A stretch of DNA of 64,000 nucleotides from JBDIAG01 sp963835085 (GCA_963835085.1 CAWIED010000001.1:3348001-3412000); one strand, 5' to 3'. Shown: positions 43,373 to 53,150, counted from the first letter of the stretch. Translations and numbers: made by a program. Notes: generated by a model from the letters alone, not told the origin.

Positions 43373-45619
43373 GTGCCTCGACCTCCGGCTCACATCTTGC
43401 GGTGGGCGACTGTTGCCGGCGGCGCAGCCGCCGCAGCCGCCATCGCGGTCAACGGTGTGCGCGGTGGCACGTTCGGTGCGGCCATCCTGGCGGGATACAC
43501 CATCCTGGCAGCGCTGGTCACCTGCGGACCCCGGATGCGCAAAGCCGGACACAACCAGCACGAACGAGTCATGGCGGCCGTGATCCTGGTCGCCAGTCTC
43601 GCGCCCCTGCTGTCTGCCCAGCTGACCAGCTTCGGCGTGGGCGCGCACGCATTGGTGCTCATCGTGGTCGGCGGTGTATGCATCGTCGGCTCGTCATTGC
43701 TCTTTCTGCGGACCTACAGCCGATTCGCCGACCGGCTCATGGTGCAGCAGGCGGCCCTGGAGGGCATCGAGATCTGGTCGATCGCCTCGCTCGCGATGTG
43801 GGCGTGGCTGTACGACGCGCTCGACACGACTCGGCTCTCCCTGGGGTTGAGCCTGGCCGCCATCGTCACGATCGCGGGCATGTGTGCGTGCATGTTCATG
43901 GCGGCATCGCGCGAGCCCGACGACTCCCTGCGCCGCATGACGTACTCCGCCTCCGCGCTGCTGGTAGGCGACCTGATGATCCTGCACGCCCAGATCAACG
44001 GCAACGACCCCTGGCCCGGCGAGCTCGTCACGTGCCTGGCCTGGTGCCTGCTGTTGTGGCTCTTGCCCTCGGCCCAGACCCGGACGCAGGCAACCGACGG
44101 CGAGGCCGAACGCCGTCGGCTCATCGTGATGGGCACGCTGGTAGCTCTGCTGCTGACGGCAACGTTCGCGGCGCTGCTCATCAAGCTGCGGGTACCCCCA
44201 GAGCTCTGGCCCCTGGCGCTGATCTTCGTGGCCAGCATGTGGGGCCGCGAACGGGTACAGGCGAAGCGCTCGTGGAACATCATGGCCAGGCTCACCGAGC
44301 AGGCCATCATCGATCCGCTCACCGAGCTGCCCAACCGGCGTGGGCTCAACCTGTGGCTTCAGTCGAGGTGCCCCAAGGCAGGCAAGGCACTCGCGGTGCT
44401 CACCGTCGACATCGATCAGTTCAAGGACGTCAACGACCTCCTGGGAAACAACCGGGGTGATGAGTTGCTGTGCCGGGTGGCTCGTGAGCTCAGCTGCGCC
44501 GTCGAGCCCCTGGGGGCCCAGGTGTATCGCATGGGCGGGGACGAGTTCACGGTCATGGTCGAGGCAACTCCTGCCCAGGCCCAAGAGCTGGCGGGCCGGA
44601 TCATCGGCGCCGTGGACGAGGCCGCACAGCACGTTCCGGGAGTGAGCCGTCTCGGGGTGGGGGCCAGCGTCGGCGTGCAGCACGTGCAACCGCAGAACGA
44701 CGGCGAGGCGGTGGCGGCCGCGATCGTGCAGTCCGGCCTCGCCATGCGCGCGGCCAAGAGCGCCGGCAAGGGACGCACGCAGACCTTCGACGACGATCTC
44801 GAGAACGGCTACCGCCGCCGCAAGCGGGTGGAGATGCGGTTGCGCGACCAGATCCACAACGTCGAGGTCTATTACCAGCCGTTCGTCGATACCCGGACCT
44901 GGCGGGTGACCGGATATGAGGCGCTCGCGCGCTGGGTCGACCCCGAGCTCGGCCCGGTCTCGCCTACGGAGTTCATCGAGGTGGCCGAGAGCAGCGGCCT
45001 CATCCACGAGTTGGGTGCCCACATTCTCGATACGGCGCTGGCCGACCTCTCGCACGACGAGCTGCTCGGAAGCGACCGTCATGTCAACGTGAACGTGTCG
45101 GCGCTGCAACTGAAGATGCCCGGCTATGTGGAAGACGTCTTCGCCGCACTGGCCGCCCACGACCTGCCACCCAGCCGGCTCGTGCTCGAGCTGACGGAGT
45201 CGATCAGCGTCAGCACCGAGGGAACCGTCGCCCGCACCATGGCCTCGTTGGCCAACGCCGGCGTGCGGTTCGCGATCGACGACTTCGGTGCGGGGTCGAC
45301 GTCGGTTGCCTACATGGCCCGGCTGCCCGTGTCATGGCTCAAGATCGACCGCTCCCTCACCAACGACCTGAGCGACCCGCGGGTCGCGGGAATCGTCCGC
45401 GGAGTGCTGGAGATGTGCCGTGGCCTGAAGCTGGGCGTGGTGCTCGAAGGCGTGGAGACCACCGCGCAGGAGCGGCTGGCCTGTGAGTTCGGCGTGCAGG
45501 TGCTGCAAGGCTGGCTGTACTCCAAGGCGCTGCCAGCCGCCGAGCTGGCCCAGGCCAGCAGGCTCATCGAGTCCCGGGTGAGATCCATTCCGCTTCCGCC
45601 CCAGCGCAGTTCGGCCTAA
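43373..45619 (+). CDS. Membrane GGDEF-EAL protein
   Basis: A 748-residue cyclic-di-GMP enzyme. About eight membrane helices occupy residues 8-300. The GGDEF domain follows (DPLTELPNRRGLNLWL; YRMGGDEFTVMVEA with intact GGDEF), then an EAL domain (YEALARW, NVNVSALQL, LVLELTESISV, AIDDFGAGSTSVAYMARLPVSWLKIDRSL, VVLEGVETTAQ), in which the catalytic Glu and Asp residues are present. No RxxD inhibitory site precedes GGDEF. Both synthesis and hydrolysis are therefore possible. GTG start. Its last codons are duplicated just downstream. Confidence 0.92.
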   Translation: MPRPPAHILRWATVAGGAAAAAAIAVNGVRGGTFGAAILAGYTILAALVTCGPRMRKAGHNQHERVMAAVILVASLAPLLSAQLTSFGVGAHALVLIVVGGVCIVGSSLLFLRTYSRFADRLMVQQAALEGIEIWSIASLAMWAWLYDALDTTRLSLGLSLAAIVTIAGMCACMFMAASREPDDSLRRMTYSASALLVGDLMILHAQINGNDPWPGELVTCLAWCLLLWLLPSAQTRTQATDGEAERRRLIVMGTLVALLLTATFAALLIKLRVPPELWPLALIFVASMWGRERVQAKRSWNIMARLTEQAIIDPLTELPNRRGLNLWLQSRCPKAGKALAVLTVDIDQFKDVNDLLGNNRGDELLCRVARELSCAVEPLGAQVYRMGGDEFTVMVEATPAQAQELAGRIIGAVDEAAQHVPGVSRLGVGASVGVQHVQPQNDGEAVAAAIVQSGLAMRAAKSAGKGRTQTFDDDLENGYRRRKRVEMRLRDQIHNVEVYYQPFVDTRTWRVTGYEALARWVDPELGPVSPTEFIEVAESSGLIHELGAHILDTALADLSHDELLGSDRHVNVNVSALQLKMPGYVEDVFAALAAHDLPPSRLVLELTESISVSTEGTVARTMASLANAGVRFAIDDFGAGSTSVAYMARLPVSWLKIDRSLTNDLSDPRVAGIVRGVLEMCRGLKLGVVLEGVETTAQERLACEFGVQVLQGWLYSKALPAAELAQASRLIESRVRSIPLPPQRSSA

Positions 45620-45740
45620 CCCAGGCCGGGCGTGCCTCCAGCGAATGACGCGACCAGGCCCACGAAGCCGATTCAGCGCAGTTCGGCCCGGCCCATGCCG
45701 GCGCGCCTCTGCGAACGACGCGACGAGATCCGCGAATCCG
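45602..45740. repeat. Direct duplication of a ~68-bp segment at the GGDEF-EAL 3' end
   Basis: 45602-45670 and 45674-45740 both start CAGCGCAGTTCGGCC and share GCC..CGAA.GACGCGAC further on, with scattered differences. The first copy contains the gene's stop codon. The second falls in the gap before galK. Confidence 0.75.
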
Positions 45741-45745
45741 GGCTG

Positions 45746-46948
45746 TCAGCCGATAGCCATGACGGACGCGGGTTGCGCGGCCCGGACCGTGAAACAGGCC
45801 GGCTTGGCGAAGCCCGCCTCGGCGAAGGCGGCCACCACCGCTTCGGAGATCGCAGCAGCCTGACCGGCGGCGACGATGGCGATGGCCGAGCCGCCGAATC
45901 CGCCGCCCGTCATCCGAGCGCCCAGCGCACCTGCGCGGACGGCCGTGGAGACGGTGAGATCGAGTTCGGGACAGGAGATCTCGAAGTCGTCGCGCATGGA
46001 GGCGTGGGACTCCCCGAAGAGCTCGCCCACCCGGGCGAAGTCGCCATGACGCAGTGCCGTGACGCTCTGGCGCACCCGCTCGATCTCGGTGACCACATGC
46101 CGGGTGCGCTTGCGTAGCTCGGCGCTGGAGAGAGTGTCGAGAGCCCCCTCGAGCCCGGCCGGGTCGATCTCACGCAGACTGGTAACGCCCAGCTCACCGG
46201 CAGCCTGTTCGCAGGCCGTGCGGCGGTTTCCGTACTGACCGTCGACCAGTGCGTGCTCGGCCCGGGTGTCCACCACGAGCAGGCTCAGGTCATGCGTCGC
46301 GAGGTCGAACGGCACCTGCTCGACCGAGTCGTCACGGCAGTCCAGCAGCAGCGCACTGCCCGCCTCGCAGCGCAGGCTCGCGGCCTGATCCATGCCTCCC
46401 GTGGGCGCTTGAGCCACTTCGTTCTCGGCCTGCCGACACAGCTCGGCCAGCACCTTGCGACCCTGATCGTCGAGCAGCAGATCGAGGCCGAAGACGTCGC
46501 ATACCGCCGCCGCCACGGCAGCTTCCAGGGCGGCCGACGACGACAGCCCCGCCCCGATCGGCACCCAGGAGACGACGAGCAGGTCGAGGCCTGAGACCTC
46601 GTAGCCGGCGCGTTCCATGGCCCAGACGACGCCGGCCACATAGCTCGTCCAGCCGCTGGGTCGGCCCGGGCCCACAGCGTCGAGCGCGATCACCTGCGGC
46701 TCGCCCGGGATGTCGAGCGAGGCCAGCCGCAGCGTTCGGTCGTTGCGGCGCGCCGCCAGCGCGTAGGTGCGCTGCGGCAACGCGATGGGCAGCACCAGAC
46801 CCTGGTTGTAGTCGGTGTGCTCGCCGATCAGGTTCACCCGTCCAGGTGCTGAGCCGGCCCCTTGAGGTGGCTGTCCGAAGATCTCGGCGAAGGCGGCGAC
46901 CATGCCCTCGGGAAGGGCTGCGGCGGCGGGTTGAGCTGACTGGGTCAC
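45746..46948 (-). CDS. galK: Galactokinase
   Basis: A 400-residue GHMP kinase. The galactose-binding GRVNLIGEHTDYNQGLVLP is at residues 33-51, the ATP-binding PIGAGLSSSAALEAA at about 125-140, and the C-terminal GARMTGGGFGGSAIAIV completes the fold. It phosphorylates galactose to galactose-1-phosphate in the Leloir pathway. The divergent next gene makes UDP-glucose, used in the same pathway. GTG start (VTQSAQP); no galT or galE nearby. Confidence 0.92.
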   Translation of the reverse strand: MTQSAQPAAAALPEGMVAAFAEIFGQPPQGAGSAPGRVNLIGEHTDYNQGLVLPIALPQRTYALAARRNDRTLRLASLDIPGEPQVIALDAVGPGRPSGWTSYVAGVVWAMERAGYEVSGLDLLVVSWVPIGAGLSSSAALEAAVAAAVCDVFGLDLLLDDQGRKVLAELCRQAENEVAQAPTGGMDQAASLRCEAGSALLLDCRDDSVEQVPFDLATHDLSLLVVDTRAEHALVDGQYGNRRTACEQAAGELGVTSLREIDPAGLEGALDTLSSAELRKRTRHVVTEIERVRQSVTALRHGDFARVGELFGESHASMRDDFEISCPELDLTVSTAVRAGALGARMTGGGFGGSAIAIVAAGQAAAISEAVVAAFAEAGFAKPACFTVRAAQPASVMAIG

Positions 46949-47108
46949 GCGCACGATCGTAGTGTCCGCGGCGCGGCAGCGTGCCGGGCCGACCGAGAGC
47001 CGACGCAGCGCAGAGGGCCCGGCGAGACAACCAAGCCCTGCCCGGCCAAGCGCCCCGACACGGTCACGACGCACCGGCCTTCGCGCCATCGGCAGACCCG
47101 GATCACCC

Positions 47109-47114
47109 TAGGCT
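47109..47114 (+). promoter_or_regulatory. -10 element for a leaderless UDP-glucose pyrophosphorylase transcript
   Basis: TAGGCT ends six bases before the ATG at 47121, and no ribosome site fits in between. This is the usual arrangement of actinobacterial leaderless promoters. Confidence 0.5.
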
Positions 47115-47120
47115 GACCGC

Positions 47121-48494
47121 ATGACCCAGGACGGATTGCGGCAAGCCACACAGAAGATGACGGCGGCCGGCGTCAGCCCCGAGGCGATCGAGGTGTTCGC
47201 GTACTACTACGGCGAACTGGAGCGCGGGGCAACGGGTCTCATCCGCGAAGACACCATCAGGCCGCTGCTCGACCCGCCCGCTCTGGAGGACGCGGAGGTC
47301 GACGACTCGGCAGCCCGCGAGGCGCTGGGCAAGACGGCGATGATCAAGCTCAACGGCGGGCTCGGCACGTCCATGGGCATGGACAAGGCAAAGTCGTTGC
47401 TGCCCGTACGCTCGGGACTGTCGTTTCTGGACATCGTGATCAAGCAGGTCTTGGCAGCCCGGGAGCGATACGGCGTGCGACTGCCGTTGTTGCTCATGAA
47501 CAGCTTCAACACCCGCGACGACACCCTCGAGGCGCTCGCGCGGTATCCCGAGCTCACCGTCGAGGGGATACCAGCCGACTTCCTGCAGAGCCAGGAGCCC
47601 AAACTGCTGCGCGACGGCCTCACGCCCGCGGTCTGGCCCGCGGATCCGACACTGGAGTGGTGTCCTCCGGGCCACGGCGATCTCTACCCGTCGTTGATGT
47701 CGAGCGGGGTGCTCGACGCCCTAGCCGAGGCCGGTTTCCGTTACATCTGCGTCAGCAACTCCGACAATCTCGGCGCCGCCCCCAACGCGCGCCTTGCCGG
47801 CTGGTTTGCGGCTTCCGGCGCGCCGTACGCGGCAGAGCTCTGTCGCCGCACCGCCATGGACCGCAAGGGCGGGCATCTCGCGGTGCGGGCACGCGACGGA
47901 CAGCTCATCCTGCGCGACACAGCCCAGACCGCGCCCGAGGAGATGGATTTCTTCACCGACGAGCACCGGCACCCCTTCTTCCACACGAACAACCTGTGGA
48001 TGAACGTTCAGGCCCTGCAGGAGCTGCTGACCCGGCGCCGGGGCGTGCTGCGGTTGCCGCTGATCCGCAATGACAAGACCGTCGACCCCAAAGACAAGTC
48101 GACGCCCAAGGTGGTGCAGATCGAGACCGCGATGGGAGCGGCCATAGAGATCTTCACGGGCGCACAGGCGATCACCGTGCCACGCAGCCGGTTCCTGCCG
48201 GTGAAGACCACGAACGAACTGCTGCTGTTGCGCTCGGACGTCTACGACCTCGGCGACGACGGCCAACTGACCATGGCAGCGGACGTGTCGCCCGTGATCT
48301 CACTCGACCCGGCGTACTACCAGAAGATCTCCGACTTCGAGCAGCGCTTCCCCGCCGGGGCACCGTCACTGCGGAACGCGGAGAGCCTGACCGTCAAGGG
48401 CGACTGGACGTTCGAGGCCGGAACCAGCGTCGTCGGCGAGGTGACCCTCGTTGCCGAGGACGGCCCCTCAGTAGCCGCGGGCCACCTGGGCTGA
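47121..48494 (+). CDS. UTP-glucose-1-phosphate uridylyltransferase, eukaryote-like UDPGP family
   Basis: A 457-residue enzyme making UDP-glucose from UTP and glucose-1-phosphate. It belongs to the UDPGP type, not to the smaller bacterial GalU family: nucleotide-binding MIKLNGGLGTSMGMDKAKSLLPVR, then LLLMNSFNTRDDT, WCPPGHGDLYPSL, YICVSNSDNLGA and MDRKGGHLAVR. Length matches other actinobacterial members. UDP-glucose feeds galactose metabolism, trehalose and cell-wall glycans. galK lies divergently 172 bp away. Apparent leaderless start. Confidence 0.92.
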   Translation: MTQDGLRQATQKMTAAGVSPEAIEVFAYYYGELERGATGLIREDTIRPLLDPPALEDAEVDDSAAREALGKTAMIKLNGGLGTSMGMDKAKSLLPVRSGLSFLDIVIKQVLAARERYGVRLPLLLMNSFNTRDDTLEALARYPELTVEGIPADFLQSQEPKLLRDGLTPAVWPADPTLEWCPPGHGDLYPSLMSSGVLDALAEAGFRYICVSNSDNLGAAPNARLAGWFAASGAPYAAELCRRTAMDRKGGHLAVRARDGQLILRDTAQTAPEEMDFFTDEHRHPFFHTNNLWMNVQALQELLTRRRGVLRLPLIRNDKTVDPKDKSTPKVVQIETAMGAAIEIFTGAQAITVPRSRFLPVKTTNELLLLRSDVYDLGDDGQLTMAADVSPVISLDPAYYQKISDFEQRFPAGAPSLRNAESLTVKGDWTFEAGTSVVGEVTLVAEDGPSVAAGHLG

Positions 48495-48537
48495 GCGGCC
48501 CGCGCTTGCTGCGGGTAGGCGGCCAGGCTTTCAGGGA

Positions 48538-48574
48538 CTATGGCGATGCCCCGTCTCCCGGGGCATCGCCATAG
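48538..48574. repeat. Family A palindrome, copy 3
   Basis: Perfect arms CTATGGCGATGCCCCG and CGGGGCATCGCCATAG with a five-base loop. Outer extension GGCTTTCAGGGA left, TCTCCCAAACC right. It lies 44 bp after a stop codon, between convergent genes. Confidence 0.93.
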
Positions 48575-48784
48575 TCTCCCAAACCCACCCCGCCCGCGCG
48601 CCCAAGATCGGACATTGGCGCCAAGACGGTTGCTGGACTGCATCGCGAACAGCACTGGCCTTGGGTCAGCCCGGGGACCGCGTCCACCAAGTACGAATGC
48701 ACCTACGCCGGGGGCAGCCTGGGCCGGTCGGCCCGGAGCCGCACTCTCAAGCTTGGACATTGAGCGCTCCCAGCCGGCCGCCGC

Positions 48785-50149
48785 TCAGAGCAAAGCTCCT
48801 GGGTTCAGAAGTCCCTGGGGGTCGAGGGCGGCCTTGATCCGGCGGTTGACGTCCATCACGTCGTCGCCCAGCATCTCCGGCAGCATCGCGCGCTTGAATC
48901 TGCCTACACCGTGCTCGCCGGTGATCGTGCCGCCGAGTCGAATGGCCAGCCGCATGATGGCGTCGAAGGCTACGTAAGCACGTCTCGAGCAGTCGGGGTC
49001 CGCGGCGTCGAAGACCACGATCGGGTGGGTATTGCCGTCGCCGGCGTGGGCGACAACCGGAATGAGCAGCCCGAAGTCATCGGCCAGCTCGGCAACACCG
49101 TCCACGAGGTCGGGCAGGATCGGGATCGGCCCTCCCACGTCTTCGAGCAGGATCGAGCCGCGCGCCTCTACGGCGGGCAGCACCAGGCGCCGGGCAGCGG
49201 TGAACAGCGCACCCTCGTCAGGGTCGTCGGTGGTGAACACCTCGGCCGCACCGCCACGTTCGAACGCAGTCCGCACGACGTCCACTTCCATCGAACGGGC
49301 CTGACCCAGCGAGTCACACTGCGCCAGCACCAGCGCCCCGGCCGAGCGGTCGAGACCCATCGCCCGGAAGTCCTCCACCGCGTTGATCGAGGCGTTGTCC
49401 ATCAGCTCCAGCATCGACGGACGAGCGCCGGCGCAGGCCGCCACCACGGCCTCCGCGGCCTGCCGGGAGGTGCCGAAGGTCGCCACGATGGTGGCCGGCG
49501 GCGGCAGCGCCGGCACGAGCCGCAGTACCACCCGCGTGAAGATTCCCAGCGTGCCCTCGCTGCCGGTGAACAGCTTGATCAGCGGCAGGCCGGCCACGTC
49601 CTTGACCATCGGGCCGCCCAGGGTGATCAGTCGGCCATCGGCCAGCACGACGTCGAGGCCGAGCACGTAGTCGGTGGTGACCCCGTACTTGACGCAACAG
49701 AGCCCACCCGCATTGGTCGCGACATTGCCTCCGATGGAACAGATTTCGAACGACGACGGGTCGGGTGGGTAGGTCAGGCCGAACTGCGCGGCGGCACGTT
49801 TGACGTCCACGTTGAGCGCTCCGGGCTCGACGACGGCCGTTCGAGTGGCCGGATCGATCAGCACGTCTGTCATCCGGTCGAGGCTGATCGTCAGGCAGCC
49901 GGCGACGGCGTTGGAACCGGCGGACAGTCCGGTGCCGGCGCCCCGCGGCACTACAGGCACACCGTGCCGGGCCGCCCACCGCACACCGGCCTGTACGTGT
50001 GCTGCCGACGTGGCCCGCAGCACCGCCAGCGGCTGACCGGCCGCGCCGGCCTTGCACCAGTCACGGCGGTAGGCCTCGATCGACACCGGATCGGTGAGCA
50101 GATGCTCGGCACCAACCTCGTCTGCGAGTTCGCGCAGTGCGTCAGCCAT
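48785..50149 (-). CDS. FAD-linked oxidase, glycolate/D-lactate dehydrogenase type
   Basis: A 454-residue GlcD-like flavoprotein. The FAD_binding_4 domain has VVPRGAGTGLSAGSNAV and CSIGGNVATNAGGLCCVKYGVT; the FAD-oxidase C domain ends with VVAHAGDGNTHPIVVFDAADP and GTITGEHGVGRFKRAMLPEMLG, where the conserved His residues bind substrate and metal. Such enzymes oxidise glycolate or D-lactate and pass electrons to the quinone pool. No glcE/glcF partner is present. Start at MADALRE; the upstream frame is not conserved. Confidence 0.88.
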   Translation of the reverse strand: MADALRELADEVGAEHLLTDPVSIEAYRRDWCKAGAAGQPLAVLRATSAAHVQAGVRWAARHGVPVVPRGAGTGLSAGSNAVAGCLTISLDRMTDVLIDPATRTAVVEPGALNVDVKRAAAQFGLTYPPDPSSFEICSIGGNVATNAGGLCCVKYGVTTDYVLGLDVVLADGRLITLGGPMVKDVAGLPLIKLFTGSEGTLGIFTRVVLRLVPALPPPATIVATFGTSRQAAEAVVAACAGARPSMLELMDNASINAVEDFRAMGLDRSAGALVLAQCDSLGQARSMEVDVVRTAFERGGAAEVFTTDDPDEGALFTAARRLVLPAVEARGSILLEDVGGPIPILPDLVDGVAELADDFGLLIPVVAHAGDGNTHPIVVFDAADPDCSRRAYVAFDAIMRLAIRLGGTITGEHGVGRFKRAMLPEMLGDDVMDVNRRIKAALDPQGLLNPGALL

Positions 50150-50216
50150 TCGTCCACCGTAATCGCGCGTCAACCCTGACTCATTCGCCCCCGTGCGCGC
50201 GGCGCCTGCTCCGGCC

Positions 50217-51254
50217 TCACAGCCAGTCCCGCCGCTTGAACATGACATACAACGACACCGACAACACGGCGATCAGGCCCACGCTGAGCCACAGGCCCAA
50301 CGGCTTGGCGAAGCCGGGGTAGGGCACGTTCTGGCCGAACCAGCCCGTCACCGCCGTGGGGATGGCGATGATCGCCGCCCACCCCGAGAGCCGCTTCATG
50401 ATCGTGTTGAGCCGGTTGTCCTGCAACGACAGGTTGGTCTCGAAGACGCTGGTCACCATGTCGCGCAGCGACTCGGTCCATTCTGCAGCGCGCAGCACGT
50501 GGTCGTAGAGGTCGTCGTACCAGCGCGACAGCTCGTTGTCCTGGGCGATCCGGTGCCGTAGAAGGGCATTGACCACCTCACGCATCGGCAGCACCACGCG
50601 GCGCAGCCGTACCAGGTCTTTGCGCGTGCCGTACACCTGTCGCACGAACGAGCGGGGGGCTCCCCGGTCGTCGAACAGCTCGTCCTCGAGCGACTCCAGG
50701 TTGTCGTCCAGTTGCTGGATGGTGTCGAACTGCGAATCGACCACAAGGTCGAGCAGCCCGTGCAGCAAGGCTCCGACGCCGAACATCAACAGGTCGGAGT
50801 TGGCACTCCACCGGCTCTCGAGCTCATCGATGTCGAAGCCGTCACCATGACGTACCGTCACCAGGCCCTTGTGCGTCACGAAGCCCGCGACCCGGTTCAG
50901 GCCGAGCCGGCCGTGGTCGGACGATCCGGGGTTGCGAGCCAGGAGGGCCGTGCCGTAGGTGACGAAGAACAGCAGCTCGCCGTGCCGCGTGACCTTGGGC
51001 CGTTCATAGGGGGCCACGAGGTCCTCGATCACGTCCGAGGTCAGGCTCAGGTAGCGCTGCAGCTCGTCGATGTCGGCCTGATCGGGATCCTGCACGTCGA
51101 TCCACATCATCGTGCCGGGCTCGCGCACCAGCTCGTGCACCTGCTCGAACGACAGGTCTCCCGCCACGAGCACGCCGTCGCGCCAGACCCGACTACGCGT
51201 CGGGCAGGTGAGCCTCATCCGGTCAGTGTGTTGCATCGGCCCAGTGTGTTGCAT
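50217..51254 (-). CDS. corA: CorA-family divalent cation transporter
   Basis: A 345-residue transporter: a long cytoplasmic alpha/beta domain, then two C-terminal helices. The selectivity loop, usually YGMN, reads GWFGQNVPYPG here, so GMN is replaced by GQN; such GxN variants occur in CorA-like proteins and can alter ion preference. The end is basic (FKRRDWL). A 15-bp duplication near the 5' end places two identical MQHT starts 18 bp apart (51254 and 51236); MRLTCPT is a third option. Probably carries Mg, Co or Zn. Confidence 0.85.
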   Translation of the reverse strand: MQHTGPMQHTDRMRLTCPTRSRVWRDGVLVAGDLSFEQVHELVREPGTMMWIDVQDPDQADIDELQRYLSLTSDVIEDLVAPYERPKVTRHGELLFFVTYGTALLARNPGSSDHGRLGLNRVAGFVTHKGLVTVRHGDGFDIDELESRWSANSDLLMFGVGALLHGLLDLVVDSQFDTIQQLDDNLESLEDELFDDRGAPRSFVRQVYGTRKDLVRLRRVVLPMREVVNALLRHRIAQDNELSRWYDDLYDHVLRAAEWTESLRDMVTSVFETNLSLQDNRLNTIMKRLSGWAAIIAIPTAVTGWFGQNVPYPGFAKPLGLWLSVGLIAVLSVSLYVMFKRRDWL

Positions 51255-51426
51255 CGTGCCTCGACCCGACCGTCGGCCCGCCGCTCGGGTAGCTCCTCCA
51301 CCGGGATGGCGCTGCGGGCGGCCTTGCGCACCCCGTCGATGGCCTTACGGTGCGCGATCGTCACCAGCCACCGGCGTGAGGTGGCGTCGCGCGTCAGCGT
51401 GCAGCCGGGTCGGGCACACTGTGCTC

Positions 51427-51735
51427 ATGGGTTGGGACGGGCACACGGTGAACGAAGATCCGACGCTGGCGGCTTACCGGCAGAGCATCGACAACATCGA
51501 CGCGGCGTTGGTGTTCATGCTTGCCGAGCGCTTCAAGATCACCCAGAAGGTGGGCGAGTACAAGGCCGAGGTGAACCTGCCCCCGGCCGACCCGAGCCGC
51601 GAGGAACGCCAGGTCGAGCGCCTGCGCCAGCTCGCGCGCACGGCTCAGCTCGATCCCGAGTTCTCCGAGAAGTTCCTGCGTTTCGTGATCGATGAAGTGA
51701 TCCATCACCACCAACGGCTGCGGCTCGAGCGGTGA
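51427..51735 (+). CDS. Chorismate mutase, AroQ type
   Basis: A 102-residue all-helical mutase like the intracellular mycobacterial enzyme. It converts chorismate to prephenate for Phe/Tyr. Key parts are YRQSIDNIDAALVFMLAERFKITQKVGEYKAEVNLPPADPSREERQVERL, with the active-site Arg/Lys residues of helix 1, and FLRFVIDEVIHHHQRLR. Mycobacterial homologues depend on DAHP synthase for full activity; no such gene is nearby. Its stop overlaps the GH13 start. Start ATG at 51427, with GTG six bases earlier possible. Confidence 0.88.
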   Translation: MGWDGHTVNEDPTLAAYRQSIDNIDAALVFMLAERFKITQKVGEYKAEVNLPPADPSREERQVERLRQLARTAQLDPEFSEKFLRFVIDEVIHHHQRLRLER

Positions 51736-53150
51736 AGCCCGACTGGGTCGCAGACACCTTCTGGTGGCACGTCTACCCGCTGGGTTTCGCGGGTGCGCCG
51801 CACAGCCACGAAGGCCCCGACCCGGCTGACGAGCAGGTCGTGCATCGGCTGCGCGACCTGCTGCCCTGGCTCGACCACGTGATCGAGCTCGGTCTGAACG
51901 GGCTGGCCCTGGGGCCCGTCTTCGCCTCGGCCACGCACGGCTACGACACGACGGACTTCTTCGCCGTCGACCCGCGCCTCGGCGATCTCGACGACGTCCG
52001 CGACCTGTTGGCGGCCTGCCGTGAGCGGGGCATCCGGGTGCTGTTCGACGGCGTTTTCAACCACGTCGGCGACACCCACCCCGCCTTCGTCGCAGCGCTG
52101 GCGGGCGGGCCTGGAACGGCCGAGGCCGAGCTCTTCCACCTGCGCTGGGGGCAGAGCGCGTCCGACGGGAGCGGCTCGGACGGCCCCGACTACGACTGCT
52201 TCGAGGGACACGGCCAACTCGCGACCCTCAATCACGGCAGCGAACGCGTGCGCGAGCTGGTGACCGACGTCATGCGGCACTGGCTCGATGAGGGGATCGA
52301 CGGTTGGCGGCTCGACGCCGCGTACGCCGTCCCCACCGATTTCTGGGCGGCGGTGCTGCCGCGGGTGCGCGAGAGTCATCCCGACTGCTACCTGATGGGC
52401 GAGGTAATCCACGGCGACTATCCCGAATTCGTCACCGAGTCGGGAGTCGACGCCGTGACTCAGTACGAGCTCTGGAAGGCCATCTGGAGCAGTCTCAACG
52501 ACGGCAACTTCCATGAGCTGGCCTGGACGCTGACCCGGCACAACGAGTTTCTCGACACCTTTGTGCCCTGGACGTTCGTGGGCAATCACGACGTCACCCG
52601 GATCGCCAGCAAGCTGACCACCGAGCGCGCCCTGCCCCTGGCGGTGGCCCTGCTGTGCACGTTGCCGGGCACTCCGGCCATCTACTACGGCGACGAGGTG
52701 GGCCTGCTGGGCGTGAAGGAGGACCGCGCGGGCGGTGACGACGCCGTCCGGCCCGCGATGGGCCGCGAACCTGGCGCCGTGCTGTCCGGCGAGCGGGCAG
52801 CCGGGCTGTTCGACCTGCATCGTCAGCTGATCGCGGTGCGTCGACGGCACCGGTGGCTGCACACCGCACGCAGCACGCCGACGCACCTGAGCAACACGTC
52901 CCTGCTGTTGACGCTGCGCCCACGCGAGCCCGAGGCACATCACCTGCTCATGCTCGCCCTCAACAACAGTGCCGACGAGGTGGTTCTCGACCTGGGCCTG
53001 CTCGACGACAGTGTGCACGACCCCGGCTTGCCCGACCCGGATCAACTGGCCGTCGAGGCACACGACGGCGCCGCGATCGAGTCGGCGCAGTTGCGGCTTT
53101 CGGGCTATGGATGGGCAATCCTGGTCTCAGGTCATCCCGCAGACGGATAG
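51732..53150 (+). CDS. GH13 alpha-amylase-family enzyme
   Basis: A 472-residue intracellular glycoside hydrolase without signal peptide. The (beta/alpha)8 barrel and its conserved regions are visible: DGVFNHVGD, GWRLDAAYAVP with the nucleophile Asp, LMGEVIHGDYPEF with the acid/base Glu, and FVGNHDVTRIA with the stabilising Asp. The shortened N-terminus and C-terminal beta domain resemble small GH13 proteins acting on maltooligosaccharides or sucrose-type substrates; specificity is not assignable. GTG start within the stop of the chorismate mutase gene. Confidence 0.88.
   Translation: MKPDWVADTFWWHVYPLGFAGAPHSHEGPDPADEQVVHRLRDLLPWLDHVIELGLNGLALGPVFASATHGYDTTDFFAVDPRLGDLDDVRDLLAACRERGIRVLFDGVFNHVGDTHPAFVAALAGGPGTAEAELFHLRWGQSASDGSGSDGPDYDCFEGHGQLATLNHGSERVRELVTDVMRHWLDEGIDGWRLDAAYAVPTDFWAAVLPRVRESHPDCYLMGEVIHGDYPEFVTESGVDAVTQYELWKAIWSSLNDGNFHELAWTLTRHNEFLDTFVPWTFVGNHDVTRIASKLTTERALPLAVALLCTLPGTPAIYYGDEVGLLGVKEDRAGGDDAVRPAMGREPGAVLSGERAAGLFDLHRQLIAVRRRHRWLHTARSTPTHLSNTSLLLTLRPREPEAHHLLMLALNNSADEVVLDLGLLDDSVHDPGLPDPDQLAVEAHDGAAIESAQLRLSGYGWAILVSGHPADG

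Noticed and set aside
43694..45160. 488-residue antisense frame in the GGDEF-EAL gene
   Set aside because: A shadow frame; the plus strand encodes intact GGDEF and EAL domains.
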